DNA of 64,000 nucleotides, from positions 3,224,001 to 3,288,000 of the forward strand of contig OZ241901.1 of NCBI GenBank assembly GCA_965202895.1, in the 5' to 3' direction. A program made the position numbers and the translations under genes. The notes below the pieces were generated by a model. That model made no database searches. It was not told where the DNA came from and saw nothing but the letters and a program-made list of their open reading frames with translations. Below, one piece after another: positions 26,031 to 34,919 of this stretch (position 1 is the first letter of the stretch; the number at the start of each line of letters is the position of its first letter). The DNA comes from JAJDXW01 sp965202895 (GTDB lineage Bacteria > Pseudomonadota > Gammaproteobacteria > HK1).

Positions 26031-26792
26031 TCACCGGCCTCCGCCCAGCCGCTTCCGCAGCCACGCGACGCGGATGCTCACGAAGGCCGGAAGCCGATCC
26101 CTGCCGAGAAGCCGGGCGGCGCGCTCCTCGCGCTCGTCCCGGGTCGCGTGCCTGTTCTCGAAGTCCTTCTCCATGCGCCTGCGCTCGCTGTCCAGCGCCG
26201 CCCTTCGCTCCTCCATGAGTGTCGGGTGGTTCAGGTTGAGGATCGCCCGCCGCCGATCCCCGCCGTACTCGAGATCGTCGATGGCCAGCCCGAGGGCTTT
26301 CCGGGTTGCCTCGTCGATGGGTGCGTCGTTCCGGACGTACATCCGGCCGTCGCCATCGAAACCGACCAGCCCTTCGTAGTCGAGCTCGGTGGGCCACGGA
26401 AGATCCGGGTCCGTGTCGTCCCACCGGAGTCGCCGGTTGCCCTTGACTGCGTCGCACGTGTCGCGCGTCGCGCAGGAGAGGTACAGGTTGCGCCAAAGGA
26501 GCGCGTATTCAGGGGCGCCGCTCAGGGGGATCCAGTGCTCCATGCGAGCCGGCGGCCCGTTCTCCGAAAACCCGCGTTCGCAGTACACGCAAAGGGCCGC
26601 CTGCTCGCCGGACAGGACCTCTCGCAGCTTGCCCTTGTCGAGCCGATCGAATTCCGTCCTGGCGAACCGGGTCCTGTCGGAACTGTCCGGGAGAGCCGCC
26701 CGGTACTCCCGCTCGGCATCCACGAAACGCCGCGGCGCCTGGCCGTCGGGGCTCACGTCCGAGGGCGGCCACGGCTTCGACAGTCGCCGCAT
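26031..26792 (-). CDS. HNH nuclease, PtuB/TIGR02646-like
   Basis: A 253-residue predicted nuclease. CVYCER (C68, C71), MEHWIPLS (H86), the NLYLSC segment (N102) and a following Lys match the HNH fold of the TIGR02646/PtuB group, the effector of Septu and of the retron-Ec78 type module. Its ATG (26792-26790) abuts the TAG of the ATPase gene with no gap, the usual PtuA-PtuB arrangement. The C-terminus (from about 190) is charged and probably helical. It would cut DNA when released or triggered by the ATPase partner (known for Septu; inferred here). Length agrees with the family. Confidence 0.82.
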   Translation of the reverse strand: MRRLSKPWPPSDVSPDGQAPRRFVDAEREYRAALPDSSDRTRFARTEFDRLDKGKLREVLSGEQAALCVYCERGFSENGPPARMEHWIPLSGAPEYALLWRNLYLSCATRDTCDAVKGNRRLRWDDTDPDLPWPTELDYEGLVGFDGDGRMYVRNDAPIDEATRKALGLAIDDLEYGGDRRRAILNLNHPTLMEERRAALDSERRRMEKDFENRHATRDEREERAARLLGRDRLPAFVSIRVAWLRKRLGGGR

Positions 26793-28034
26793 CTACTCGT
26801 CCTCCATGAACCATCCGGCCCGGATGAGCGCCGGATCGTTGTCTCCCCATCGCCCCGCCAGCTCCCGATGGATCCGCTCGGCCTCCACGCGGTCCCCTCG
26901 ATCGATCGCGCGGTGAAGACGATTCAACTCGGCCGCCCCTCTTTCGTCGCGATCATCCGTGCGCATGTACTCGCGGAGGATCGCGTTGGTGTCCCTGCCC
27001 TCCACGAATACCGGATGCTCCTGAAGCCTCCCGTCGATGAGCCGGCGGACATGGCGGTTCTCGATGCTGCTCAGCACCTGCGGCGAGTGCGTGGTGACGA
27101 TGAATTGCAATCGCGGGAAGGCGTCACGCAGGCTCGGAAGCGCCGTGCGCTGCCAACGCGGGTGCAGGTGGAGGTCGATCTCGTCGATGAGCACCACGCC
27201 CTCCACGTGCTCGGGCGCCTCGGCGCCGTCGAACTCGTTGAGCATGACCGCGCGGCGGGCGACGTCGGCGACCAACGCGATGAACACGTGATAGCCGTCG
27301 GACAGATCGGACCACGGGGCGGCGTGCCCGCTCTCGAAGCGCACCACCGGGCCTTGCGTCACCGGGTCGTACCAGGCGTGGGTGACGCCGGGCGTCGCCC
27401 GGACCGTCGCTTCCATCACGGCCGTGTGGAAGAAGCGCTCCGGTTCGTCGTGCTGCCTCCGGACCATGTCTCCGACCGTCTCGTCCTGGAGCCACTGCAG
27501 CAGCGGGGCCTCGTCGAGGTTCGGGTCGAGCGCGGAGGCGTAGGCTTCCCAGCGGTCCGCCGTCCGCTCGACCTTGCGGCGCCGGCCGCGGAGGCGGCCC
27601 AGGCGATCGACGCCGTACCACGCGAACAGCGGCCACCGCTCGCCGGGCGTCCGCACCCGCTCCAAGGCATCGAAGAGCGCCTGGGGTCGATTCCTGGCGC
27701 GTCCGGACGCGGGCTGAAGCGCCGTCGACCACGTGACGGATTCCGATTCGCCCACGGCAGCGGTCCACGTGACCTTGCATGGACCGGCCGGTTTCCGTCG
27801 CCCCTTCTCGTCGAGAGTGCGCATCCGGGGGTCGCGCTGCGCGTCGAGCTTCAGGGTTCCCGGCGAACCTGCTTGGAACACGGCGAGGCCCATCGCCAGC
27901 GCGGTGAGCAACGCGGTCTTTCCACCGCCGTTCTCGGCGAAGAGGACCGTGGTGTCCTCTTCGAGCGGAAGCCTCAGCTCGTCGAAGCAACGGTAGTTGT
28001 CGAGGCGGATCTCCCGGAACCGGAATCGGCTCAT
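26793..28034 (-). CDS. SMC/ABC-like ATPase, PtuA-like
   Basis: A 413-residue AAA/ABC-type ATPase. It starts FREIRLDNYRCFDELRL, typical of RecF/SMC-like head domains. It has Walker A AENGGGKT (33-40), a degenerate signature LSDGYH in place of LSGGQ, Walker B VVLIDEIDLHLHP, and a switch histidine in TTHSPQVLSS. This set matches overcoming-lysogenisation and PtuA-like defence ATPases. The ATG at 28034 follows GAGGAGGGCGGC. The downstream HNH gene abuts it, so the pair looks like a Septu module. The middle (about 60-250) is not conserved with anything I recognise and may sense the trigger. Confidence 0.83.
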   Translation of the reverse strand: MSRFRFREIRLDNYRCFDELRLPLEEDTTVLFAENGGGKTALLTALAMGLAVFQAGSPGTLKLDAQRDPRMRTLDEKGRRKPAGPCKVTWTAAVGESESVTWSTALQPASGRARNRPQALFDALERVRTPGERWPLFAWYGVDRLGRLRGRRRKVERTADRWEAYASALDPNLDEAPLLQWLQDETVGDMVRRQHDEPERFFHTAVMEATVRATPGVTHAWYDPVTQGPVVRFESGHAAPWSDLSDGYHVFIALVADVARRAVMLNEFDGAEAPEHVEGVVLIDEIDLHLHPRWQRTALPSLRDAFPRLQFIVTTHSPQVLSSIENRHVRRLIDGRLQEHPVFVEGRDTNAILREYMRTDDRDERGAAELNRLHRAIDRGDRVEAERIHRELAGRWGDNDPALIRAGWFMEDE

Positions 28035-28205
28035 GCCGCCCTCCTCGGCGTCCATGCGGCGCCGCGAACGAGGGAATGCCGCCCTCCCCGAAACCGGAAT
28101 CGACTCATGTCGCCCTCCTCGGCGGGCCGAGCGGCGTCGCGAACGAGGGAATGCCGCCCTCCCCGGAGCCGGAATCGACTCATGCCGCCCTCCTCGGCGG
28201 GCCGA
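28020..28205 (-). repeat. Tandem duplication of a translation-initiation region
   Basis: The block with GAGGAGGGCGGCATGAG and CGATTCCGG occurs three times, with ATGs at 28183, 28108 and 28034 (spacings 75 and 74 bp). It spans the 3' end of the methyltransferase and the 5' end of the ATPase. Confidence 0.9.
28031..28183 (-). CDS. 50-codon leader ORF between methyltransferase and ATPase
   Basis: An ATG (28183) overlaps the methyltransferase stop as ATGA. Its frame ends in a TGA that overlaps the ATPase start, again ATGA. The peptide begins MSRFRLRGGRHSLVR and repeats itself (MSRFRFRGGRHSLVR), so it is a duplicated copy of the ATPase N-terminus rather than an independent gene. Each ATG has a GAGGAGG-type ribosome-binding site. 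It may couple translation between the two genes or simply be a duplication scar. Confidence 0.35.
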   Translation of the reverse strand: MSRFRLRGGRHSLVRDAARPAEEGDMSRFRFRGGRHSLVRGAAWTPRRAA

Positions 28206-31200
28206 GCGGCGAGCGGTACGGTACGCCTTCGGCAGCCGCCGCGGCCAGCGCGTCATGGGTCTCCAGCACCACCCGTTTCGTCCGGTACTCGCCGTGGTCG
28301 CGTTCCTCCGACCGCCGGAGCACCGGGAACGTGTCGAGGATCCAGGCGGCGTCGTCCCGCGAGACGCCGTACAGGTGGAAGAAGGCCGCGTCGATCTCGC
28401 ATCGGAGCCGGAAGCGGCGCTCGGGGTCCCAGACGAAAGGGGCGCCCTCGTCACCGCAGTCCTCGGCGAACGCCTTGAGGTTCCATGCCGTACAGGTGAG
28501 CTCCAGGACCCGCGGGAGGAGCCAGTCTCGAACCGGCATCGAAGGCGACCAGGGGGCCGGCAGCGCGTAGGCCGTCGGGGGGAGCGCGGGAAGCTGCCGC
28601 AGGGTGAAGTACGTCAAGTGGAGTCCGCCGACCTTCTGCCGGGCGCAATAGTCGAAGGGCAGGCTCGACAGGTTCGCATAGAGCGCGGCCACGAGCCGTG
28701 GATCGGGAGACGGAATCATGAGTGGGAACGCGTGGTTCACGGCAACTCTCGGAATGATGCACGCGACCACGGTTCTGACATTTTTCGCACTAGTGATGTC
28801 CCGCCAACCGAGCAGCCAATGCCTGTCCCAGACCTCATCCAGCCTCGCCGCCACTTCGTTCTCGGGCACCCAGTATCTCGGCAAGGTCACCCGCCCCGGA
28901 TCGGCATGGGCCGCGTGGTCGAGCTCGGGCAGCTTCCCCTGGTTCGCCTGAGCCTGGCTCTGCCCCTCGTAGGTTCCGAACCGGTGATCGAAGTGGTGGA
29001 CCATCTTCGCCTCGTACAGGGGCGACATGACCTCTCCGTCCTTCTCGAACCGGTCGCCTTCCAGCCTCCACCCGGCCGCCGCCAGCGGGGCCCGCATGCG
29101 AAACAGGCCGGAATCGTTGGCCATGTCGAACATGCGCAGGAACCGCACGCCCCAGGGATTCCCGTCCGGGTCGCCCTCGCGCCAGAGCACGCCCGCCCGG
29201 CGGTACATCGCTAGGTTGACGTCCGCGTCGCGGCGTGACCTGAAGGTGGGACAGGTGCGCGTGTTCGGGTTGAGGGTGGCGAAATCGGCGGGAGCCAGCG
29301 CGAAGTGCCGCCGCCGGTCGTCGAGATCGGCCGCGCGCCGCGCGTAGAAGACGAGGTCGGCCCGGTCGGACGCTCCGATCGTGAGAAGCAGAAACCAAAA
29401 CGCGTGGTGGAGGCCCTTGAAGACGAGATCCTCGTTCTCGAAGTGCCAGACGCTGGCGAGGGCGCCGCGGTCGAGAAGGGCCTGAAAATATGTCTTGGTG
29501 GTGTCGTCGGTGACGACCCCTCCGGGAACGATGAAGCCCGCACGGCCGCGGGGCGCCAGCACACGCCAGTTGTGCTCGGCGAACAGCGCGTAGGTGTTGA
29601 CGTCGCCCTTGCCGCAGAGCGGGTAGCGCCCGGACTGCCGCACGAAGTGGCTCTGCCCCTGCGCGATGCGGGTCGCGTTGGTCCACTCCTGCCAGAGAAC
29701 CGGGTCGGTGAAGGGAAGCGCCGCGATGCGCTTCTTCCGCTCGGCGGCGTTCCGCGCGTTCGCGATCTCCGGGTCTCGCTTGGCGAAGAATTCCTGCTCC
29801 TGGAGCTTGATGCGCTCCCAGGGTGGGTTGCCGAGCACGACGTCGAAGCCGCCCCGCGCGAAGACCTGCGGAAACGCCAGCTCCCAATGGAAGAAGCCGT
29901 GGTCCTCGGCGAGGCGCCGCGTCGTCTCCACGAGCGCCGGGGGCGGCGTCGCGTCCTCGTCGCGGAGCGCGCGCCACGCGGCCGTGGTGGGCGCGGCCTC
30001 CACGACCGGGCCGGCTTCGGCCTTGGGCCAGAGGAAGGCGGCGCACCATGCGTCGGCCACCCGCTTCTCGTGCTCGTAGGCCGGCGAGGCCAGGAGCGCC
30101 TTCCACCGTCGCTGCTTCCCGGCCAGGGCGTCCGTGTCCGTATCCGGGGCCTGCTCCACGGCGCGCATCGCCTCGCGCAGCGCGCCCGTCTCGCGGCGAG
30201 GTTCGAACGGAAGGGATCGCTGACCGGCGATCTCGTCCCGATTGCGCCGCTTGAGCGCCCTGGTGGCCTTCCGGTCGTCTCCTTCGAGGACCGCCCACGC
30301 GGCGTCCGGGACGCGCTCGCCCATCAGCGCGCGGCTCGTGCCGACGAGCGAGTTGCCGCAACGGACGTGGCTCTCCAGGAACGTGAGGGGCAGGCCCGGA
30401 TCGATCGACTCCATCCAGAGCCCCACCTTGCAGATCTCGACCGCCAGCGGGTTCGCGTCGACGCCGTGGATGCACCGCCGGACGACGTCGCGGAGCGCGC
30501 GCTGGTATTCGTCCGGGGTGGGCGTCCCCCCGGCCCGGAGGCGCGCGACGTGATCGGCGAGGCGGCGGGCCGCGGCGAGCAGGAAGTGGCCGGACCCGCA
30601 GGCGGGGTCGAGGATCGCCAGATCGAGAAGGGCATCGGCCGGGTCTTCGGGATGCGCGTCGATCGTGCGCCGGACCACGGGGTCGAGGGCGCTCGCGAGG
30701 AGGCGCTGCACGAGCTCGTCCGGCGTGTAGTAGCTGCCGGTGGTCTTCCGGGCATGGCCCCGGCTCTCGCCGGCGCCCGCGAAGGAGAAGGAGCGGCCGT
30801 CCCCGGTGATCTGCGGGACCAGCTCGAGAAGGCCCTCGTAGACGTAGCCGAGCTCGTCCGGCCCCATGTCCCGCCAGTTCACGCGGACCAGCCCCGAGGG
30901 CTCGCGAAGCCACGCCAGATGGAAGAGGGCGCCGAGGAGCGAGCGGTTCTCAATCTTCGCCGCGTCGAGGTCCGGGCACTCCTCCGGCGCGAACAGGCCG
31001 GCGAGGGCGGGCAGCCCGAGGCGCGGCTCGCCGCCGGCCAGGCCGCGGAAGACGACGGTGACGGCCTCCCAGAGATCGCGCTGGCGGTCGTGGGCGCTGC
31101 CGCGGACGGCCCGGTCGCGCAGGTGGCGGAGGGCGTAGCCGTCGGCATAGAGCCGGCGGGCCGGCTCGGACACATTCTTCGGGTGCAGCAGGTTCCGTTC

Positions 31201-32124
31201 TTCCACCGTGAGCAGGAAGACGAGCCGGTAGACGAGGCGCAGGAGCTGCCCGAAGTAGCGCTCCCTGGTGAGATCCCCCGCGTGCAGCGCACGGCGGAGC
31301 TTCCGGTTCGCGGCGTGGGAGAGGAACCCCTGGCCCAGGATCGCGAGCGCCTGCCGGAAGCCGTCGCTCAGCTTGTCCCGCGCCCGCGTTCCCTCCTGCC
31401 GGCCGGCCTCCCGCCACGCCTCCAGCGGGCAGGTCTCGGGCGGCTCGCCGGCGCGGCCGAAGCGCGACTCGTGGGCGAGGAGCCACAGCGCCGCGAAGTC
31501 GGGGTACAGCTCCTCGGTGAAGATCCGGCCGAGGTCGGCTTCGATCCACGCCGGCCGTGTGAGGCTCGCGTTGTCGCGCGCGATCCGGAGCCGAAGCCCG
31601 TCCGCCGCGAGGCCCCAGAGCGCCGCGCCGGAGGCGTTCAGGATCTCCTGCAGGAGCCCGAAGGCGCTCCGTCGATGCCGGTCGTCCCCGAGCTCGGGCA
31701 AGGGGGTGTCGAGGCCCGCGCCCGCCGGGGCGGAGACGACCGGAACCCGATCGCCGAGGGCGAAGAACCGGACCGGATACACCCGCTCGCCGATCGTCGT
31801 CGGCGCCGCCCGCGTCAAGGACGCGAAGCCGAATGCGTCGCGCAGAAACGCTTCGAGGAAGCGCTCGGCAAGCGCGCGGGCGTCGCCTCCCGAGGCGCGG
31901 CCCGACTCCATCTCCCGAAAGCAGGCCTGGGCGATGCGCCAGCTTCGCGCGATCTCGTCGCGGACGTGGAGCCCCCTCGGAATGCGGTAGTCGGCCGGCT
32001 CCTGCGCGGCGGCCTGGAGATGGGCCACCTTTCCCAGCCACCCCGCCCCGAGAAGGCCGCCCTCGATCGAGAGCGCGTCGAAGGCGACCCGAGCCTCGCC
32101 CGGGCGGCTTCGAGGAGGCGCCAT
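28180..32124 (-). CDS. Large adenine-N6 DNA methyltransferase (DISARM DrmMI / type IIG-like)
   Basis: A 1314-residue methyltransferase of the Eco57I/PglX/DrmMI kind. SAM-binding motif I ILDPACGSGHFLLAAA is at about 504-519 and the catalytic motif NPPW at 766-769 (GNPPWERIKLQEQEFF), diagnostic for adenine-N6 methylation. The N-terminal 450 residues resemble the region that holds a nuclease in type IIG enzymes, but I see no intact PD-(D/E)XK triad, so it is probably methylation-only. The C-terminal 350 residues would be target recognition. The ATG at 32124 is 2 nt from the stop of the SNF2 helicase. In DISARM such an enzyme marks self DNA; here that role is inferred. Confidence 0.88.
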   Translation of the reverse strand: MAPPRSRPGEARVAFDALSIEGGLLGAGWLGKVAHLQAAAQEPADYRIPRGLHVRDEIARSWRIAQACFREMESGRASGGDARALAERFLEAFLRDAFGFASLTRAAPTTIGERVYPVRFFALGDRVPVVSAPAGAGLDTPLPELGDDRHRRSAFGLLQEILNASGAALWGLAADGLRLRIARDNASLTRPAWIEADLGRIFTEELYPDFAALWLLAHESRFGRAGEPPETCPLEAWREAGRQEGTRARDKLSDGFRQALAILGQGFLSHAANRKLRRALHAGDLTRERYFGQLLRLVYRLVFLLTVEERNLLHPKNVSEPARRLYADGYALRHLRDRAVRGSAHDRQRDLWEAVTVVFRGLAGGEPRLGLPALAGLFAPEECPDLDAAKIENRSLLGALFHLAWLREPSGLVRVNWRDMGPDELGYVYEGLLELVPQITGDGRSFSFAGAGESRGHARKTTGSYYTPDELVQRLLASALDPVVRRTIDAHPEDPADALLDLAILDPACGSGHFLLAAARRLADHVARLRAGGTPTPDEYQRALRDVVRRCIHGVDANPLAVEICKVGLWMESIDPGLPLTFLESHVRCGNSLVGTSRALMGERVPDAAWAVLEGDDRKATRALKRRNRDEIAGQRSLPFEPRRETGALREAMRAVEQAPDTDTDALAGKQRRWKALLASPAYEHEKRVADAWCAAFLWPKAEAGPVVEAAPTTAAWRALRDEDATPPPALVETTRRLAEDHGFFHWELAFPQVFARGGFDVVLGNPPWERIKLQEQEFFAKRDPEIANARNAAERKKRIAALPFTDPVLWQEWTNATRIAQGQSHFVRQSGRYPLCGKGDVNTYALFAEHNWRVLAPRGRAGFIVPGGVVTDDTTKTYFQALLDRGALASVWHFENEDLVFKGLHHAFWFLLLTIGASDRADLVFYARRAADLDDRRRHFALAPADFATLNPNTRTCPTFRSRRDADVNLAMYRRAGVLWREGDPDGNPWGVRFLRMFDMANDSGLFRMRAPLAAAGWRLEGDRFEKDGEVMSPLYEAKMVHHFDHRFGTYEGQSQAQANQGKLPELDHAAHADPGRVTLPRYWVPENEVAARLDEVWDRHWLLGWRDITSAKNVRTVVACIIPRVAVNHAFPLMIPSPDPRLVAALYANLSSLPFDYCARQKVGGLHLTYFTLRQLPALPPTAYALPAPWSPSMPVRDWLLPRVLELTCTAWNLKAFAEDCGDEGAPFVWDPERRFRLRCEIDAAFFHLYGVSRDDAAWILDTFPVLRRSEERDHGEYRTKRVVLETHDALAAAAAEGVPYRSPLGPPRRAA

Positions 32125-32126
32125 GC

Positions 32127-34919
32127 TCAGTCCACCTTCGGCAGGAGCACGTACACGCCGATCACGTCGGGACGCGGGAGGGCCTGGACGGAGGCGCTCC
32201 CGGTCGCCCGGCCGGCCTCGCGCACGCGCAGATGGTCGTCGAGCAGGACGCGCGCCCGCGCCGCCGCGAATTCGTCGAGGTCCGCCGCGCGCTCCTCGAT
32301 CAGGGCGAGGGCGCGGGCGGCCTCGCGCTCCCGCACGTGCCGCGGAGGATCGCCGGAGGGAAGGAGCTCGAGCAGGGAAAGGGCCTCGGCCCCGGTGATC
32401 GGTCCGTCGGATCGGGGGGCGGCCCAGGCCAGCGCCGCCGCCTCCTCGACCATCGAGGTCGTCTCCCGGCGCCGCGTGCGGGACAGGAGCTGGTGGCGCA
32501 GCCGGAGGAGCGCGACCGTGGTGCGGCCGCGTACCCCCTCGGAGATCCAGCAGCCGACCCGGCCGAGGACCGAAGGGTCGTCGCTGGTCGAAGTGTCGTC
32601 GTCCTCGACCGAGAGGGTCCGGGCGAGCAGGGTGTCGGCGAGCACCGCGACGAGGGGATGGGCACGCTGGACGGGGCGGCATCCGGGCGCGGCGGGATAG
32701 GCGAAGTCGACGGCCGCCGTGCCCGCGACACCCTCCGCCTCCAGACGCTCGCGGACCTCGTCGGGCAGCGCTTCCGTCGGGACCTTGAACCCTTGCCGGA
32801 GCGGTTCGAGCCCGGAGCCGAGCCGGGCGAGCGCGCGGCTCGCGAATCGCTGCACGTCGTCCCGGCCGCCGACCGCGGCGAGGCTCTTGCGCCACTCCGG
32901 CAGCACGTCGTCGGGCTTCATGCGCCGCTGGGCGAACACGGTCCGGCTCCTCGTGGCCTTCGCCTTCGCGTCTTCCCACCCGGTCTCGAACAGCTCGATC
33001 TGCCGGCCCTCGACGGCGCCCGAGCCGCCCCGCCGCCGCAGGAGCACGGCCTTGAGCAGCGCCTGGGTGAGCGAACGGCCCTCGTCGGGCACGGGCACGG
33101 GGACGCCGAGCTCCTCGCGGATACGGGCCGCCTTGCGCAGGATGACCTGGAGCACCGCGCCGTCCACCGGGTTGTTGACGCCGTAGAGGAGGGTGGCGCG
33201 CACCGTCGGGCTCGGCTGGCCGAAGCGATCGACGCGGCCCTCGCGCTGCTCATGGCGCGTCGGGTTCCAGGAGAGGTCGTAGTGGACGACGGCGTCGAAG
33301 TGCTCTTGCAGGTTGATTCCCTCCGACAGGCAGTCGGTGGCGACCAGGACCCTGGCGCCTTCGGTCGCGCCGATCTCCGACACGCGCTCCCTGCGTTCTT
33401 CGGGGGGCATCTCGCCGGTCACGGCGCCGACCTCGACGCTGCCCTTCAGATGCTCGCGCAAGTGGCGGGCCACGTAGTGGGCGGTCGCGATGAAGCGGCA
33501 GAAGACCACCACGTTGAACCCTTCCGCGACCAGCTCCGCGACGTGCTCCGAGGCGGCCCCGAGCTTCGGGTCGCCGCTCCGGCCCGCAAGCGCTTCCGCC
33601 TGCCCGATCAGCCGCGCCAGTGCCGGGTCTTCGCCACCGGCCGGGGGCTCCACGTCGTCCGCGACGAGCGCGTCGCCATCGCCGTCGAAGATGCGATCGA
33701 GGAGCTCTTCGCGGGCCTCGGCGCCGGGGTCCTCCCCGGCCCGGGTGCGCAGGGCCTGCACGGCCGCGGCGGGGCTCGACCCGGTGCAGCGCAGGAGGGC
33801 CAGCGTCCCCCAGAAGTCGAGGCGCTGCCGGCGCTCGTCCCCAGCGCCCGTCTCCACGACCTCGGCGCAGTAGTCGAGGACGTCATGGAAGAACGCTTCC
33901 CACGCGCCGCCGAGCTGGTAGGTGAGTTCCTTCGTCTCGCGGCGCGGGAAGAGGTCGCCCTCGCGCCATTCCGCGAGGTCGGGGCGCCGCCTCTGGACGA
34001 AGTGCCTCGCGAGGCGCCCGCGGAGACGTGCGCGCTCCGTGCCCGCGGTGTCCGCCAGACGCTCGAAGTCCGGGGCGAGCAGGCCGAGGAGCCGGTAGAA
34101 GGCGTCGTCGTCGCCGCTGTGCGGTGTCGCGGTGAGCAGAACGAGGTGCCGCGTCGCGCGGCCGGCCAGGCCCTGGAGCAGCTCGTGGCGCTGGTGCCGG
34201 CCGCGGCCGGACGAGGCGCACGTATGCGCCTCGTCGACGATCACGAAGTCGGGACACGCTTGGATGAAGCTGTCCCGCCGCTCCCGGGTCTTCACGTAGT
34301 CGAGGCTGACGACCGTGTGCGGATGCACCGAGAAGATGCTCTCGCCCGGCGGAACGCCCCGCTCCAGCCGCCGCGCGCTCCGGGCGGTGACGGCCGCGGC
34401 GCGGACGTGGAAGCGAACCTCCAGCTCGGTGATCCACTGGTCCACGAGATGCGGCGGGCAGAGGACGGCGGTGCGCTCGACGTCGCCGCGGTCGAGCAGC
34501 TCGCGGGCGATGAGCAGGGCCTCGATGGTCTTCCCGACCCCGACGTCGTCGGCGATGAGGAGGCGTACCGGATCGAGCTTCAGCGCCATGAGCAGCGGTA
34601 CGAGCTGGTAGGCGCGCGGCTCGACCGATATCTGTCCGACGCTCCGGAAGGGTCCGGCGCCGCGGCGGAGCGAGAGCAGCAGCGCATCGCGGAGCAGGAG
34701 GGCCGAGTCGTGCCCGCCGAGCTGGTGCGCGCCCGGCAAGGGGAACCGGGCCTCGCGAACCGGCTCGATCTCGAGCGGCAGGTGGATCAGCGTCCGATCC
34801 TCGTCCGATCCCGTGACGGGACGGACCCGAAGCGTCTCCGCCGAGCTTCCTCCGAGGACGACCCACTCCCGCCCGCGGGCGCTGACGAGGCTTCCGGGGG
34901 CGTAGGCGAGGCCGCTCAC
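32127..34919 (-). CDS. SNF2/RapA-like helicase (DISARM DrmD-like)
   Basis: A 930-residue superfamily-2 ATPase. Walker A is DDVGVGKT (about 124-131), Walker B is DEAH (229-232), motif III is TATPHSG, and motif VI lies in RHEQREGRVDRFGQ. This pattern is typical of the DrmD and RapA branch of SNF2 proteins. The C-terminal 250 residues are poorly conserved. The start is the GTG at 34919, which overlaps the stop of the upstream helicase gene as GTGA, strongly suggesting translational coupling. Downstream, the methyltransferase starts 2 nt after its stop. It would move along or remodel DNA in an anti-phage complex (inference from class-1 DISARM). Confidence 0.87.
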   Translation of the reverse strand: MSGLAYAPGSLVSARGREWVVLGGSSAETLRVRPVTGSDEDRTLIHLPLEIEPVREARFPLPGAHQLGGHDSALLLRDALLLSLRRGAGPFRSVGQISVEPRAYQLVPLLMALKLDPVRLLIADDVGVGKTIEALLIARELLDRGDVERTAVLCPPHLVDQWITELEVRFHVRAAAVTARSARRLERGVPPGESIFSVHPHTVVSLDYVKTRERRDSFIQACPDFVIVDEAHTCASSGRGRHQRHELLQGLAGRATRHLVLLTATPHSGDDDAFYRLLGLLAPDFERLADTAGTERARLRGRLARHFVQRRRPDLAEWREGDLFPRRETKELTYQLGGAWEAFFHDVLDYCAEVVETGAGDERRQRLDFWGTLALLRCTGSSPAAAVQALRTRAGEDPGAEAREELLDRIFDGDGDALVADDVEPPAGGEDPALARLIGQAEALAGRSGDPKLGAASEHVAELVAEGFNVVVFCRFIATAHYVARHLREHLKGSVEVGAVTGEMPPEERRERVSEIGATEGARVLVATDCLSEGINLQEHFDAVVHYDLSWNPTRHEQREGRVDRFGQPSPTVRATLLYGVNNPVDGAVLQVILRKAARIREELGVPVPVPDEGRSLTQALLKAVLLRRRGGSGAVEGRQIELFETGWEDAKAKATRSRTVFAQRRMKPDDVLPEWRKSLAAVGGRDDVQRFASRALARLGSGLEPLRQGFKVPTEALPDEVRERLEAEGVAGTAAVDFAYPAAPGCRPVQRAHPLVAVLADTLLARTLSVEDDDTSTSDDPSVLGRVGCWISEGVRGRTTVALLRLRHQLLSRTRRRETTSMVEEAAALAWAAPRSDGPITGAEALSLLELLPSGDPPRHVREREAARALALIEERAADLDEFAAARARVLLDDHLRVREAGRATGSASVQALPRPDVIGVYVLLPKVD

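Noticed and set aside
28180..32124. The methyltransferase as a stand-alone type IIG restriction enzyme
   Set aside because: No intact PD-(D/E)XK triad was seen in its N-terminal part, and it is embedded in a multi-gene operon with two helicases.
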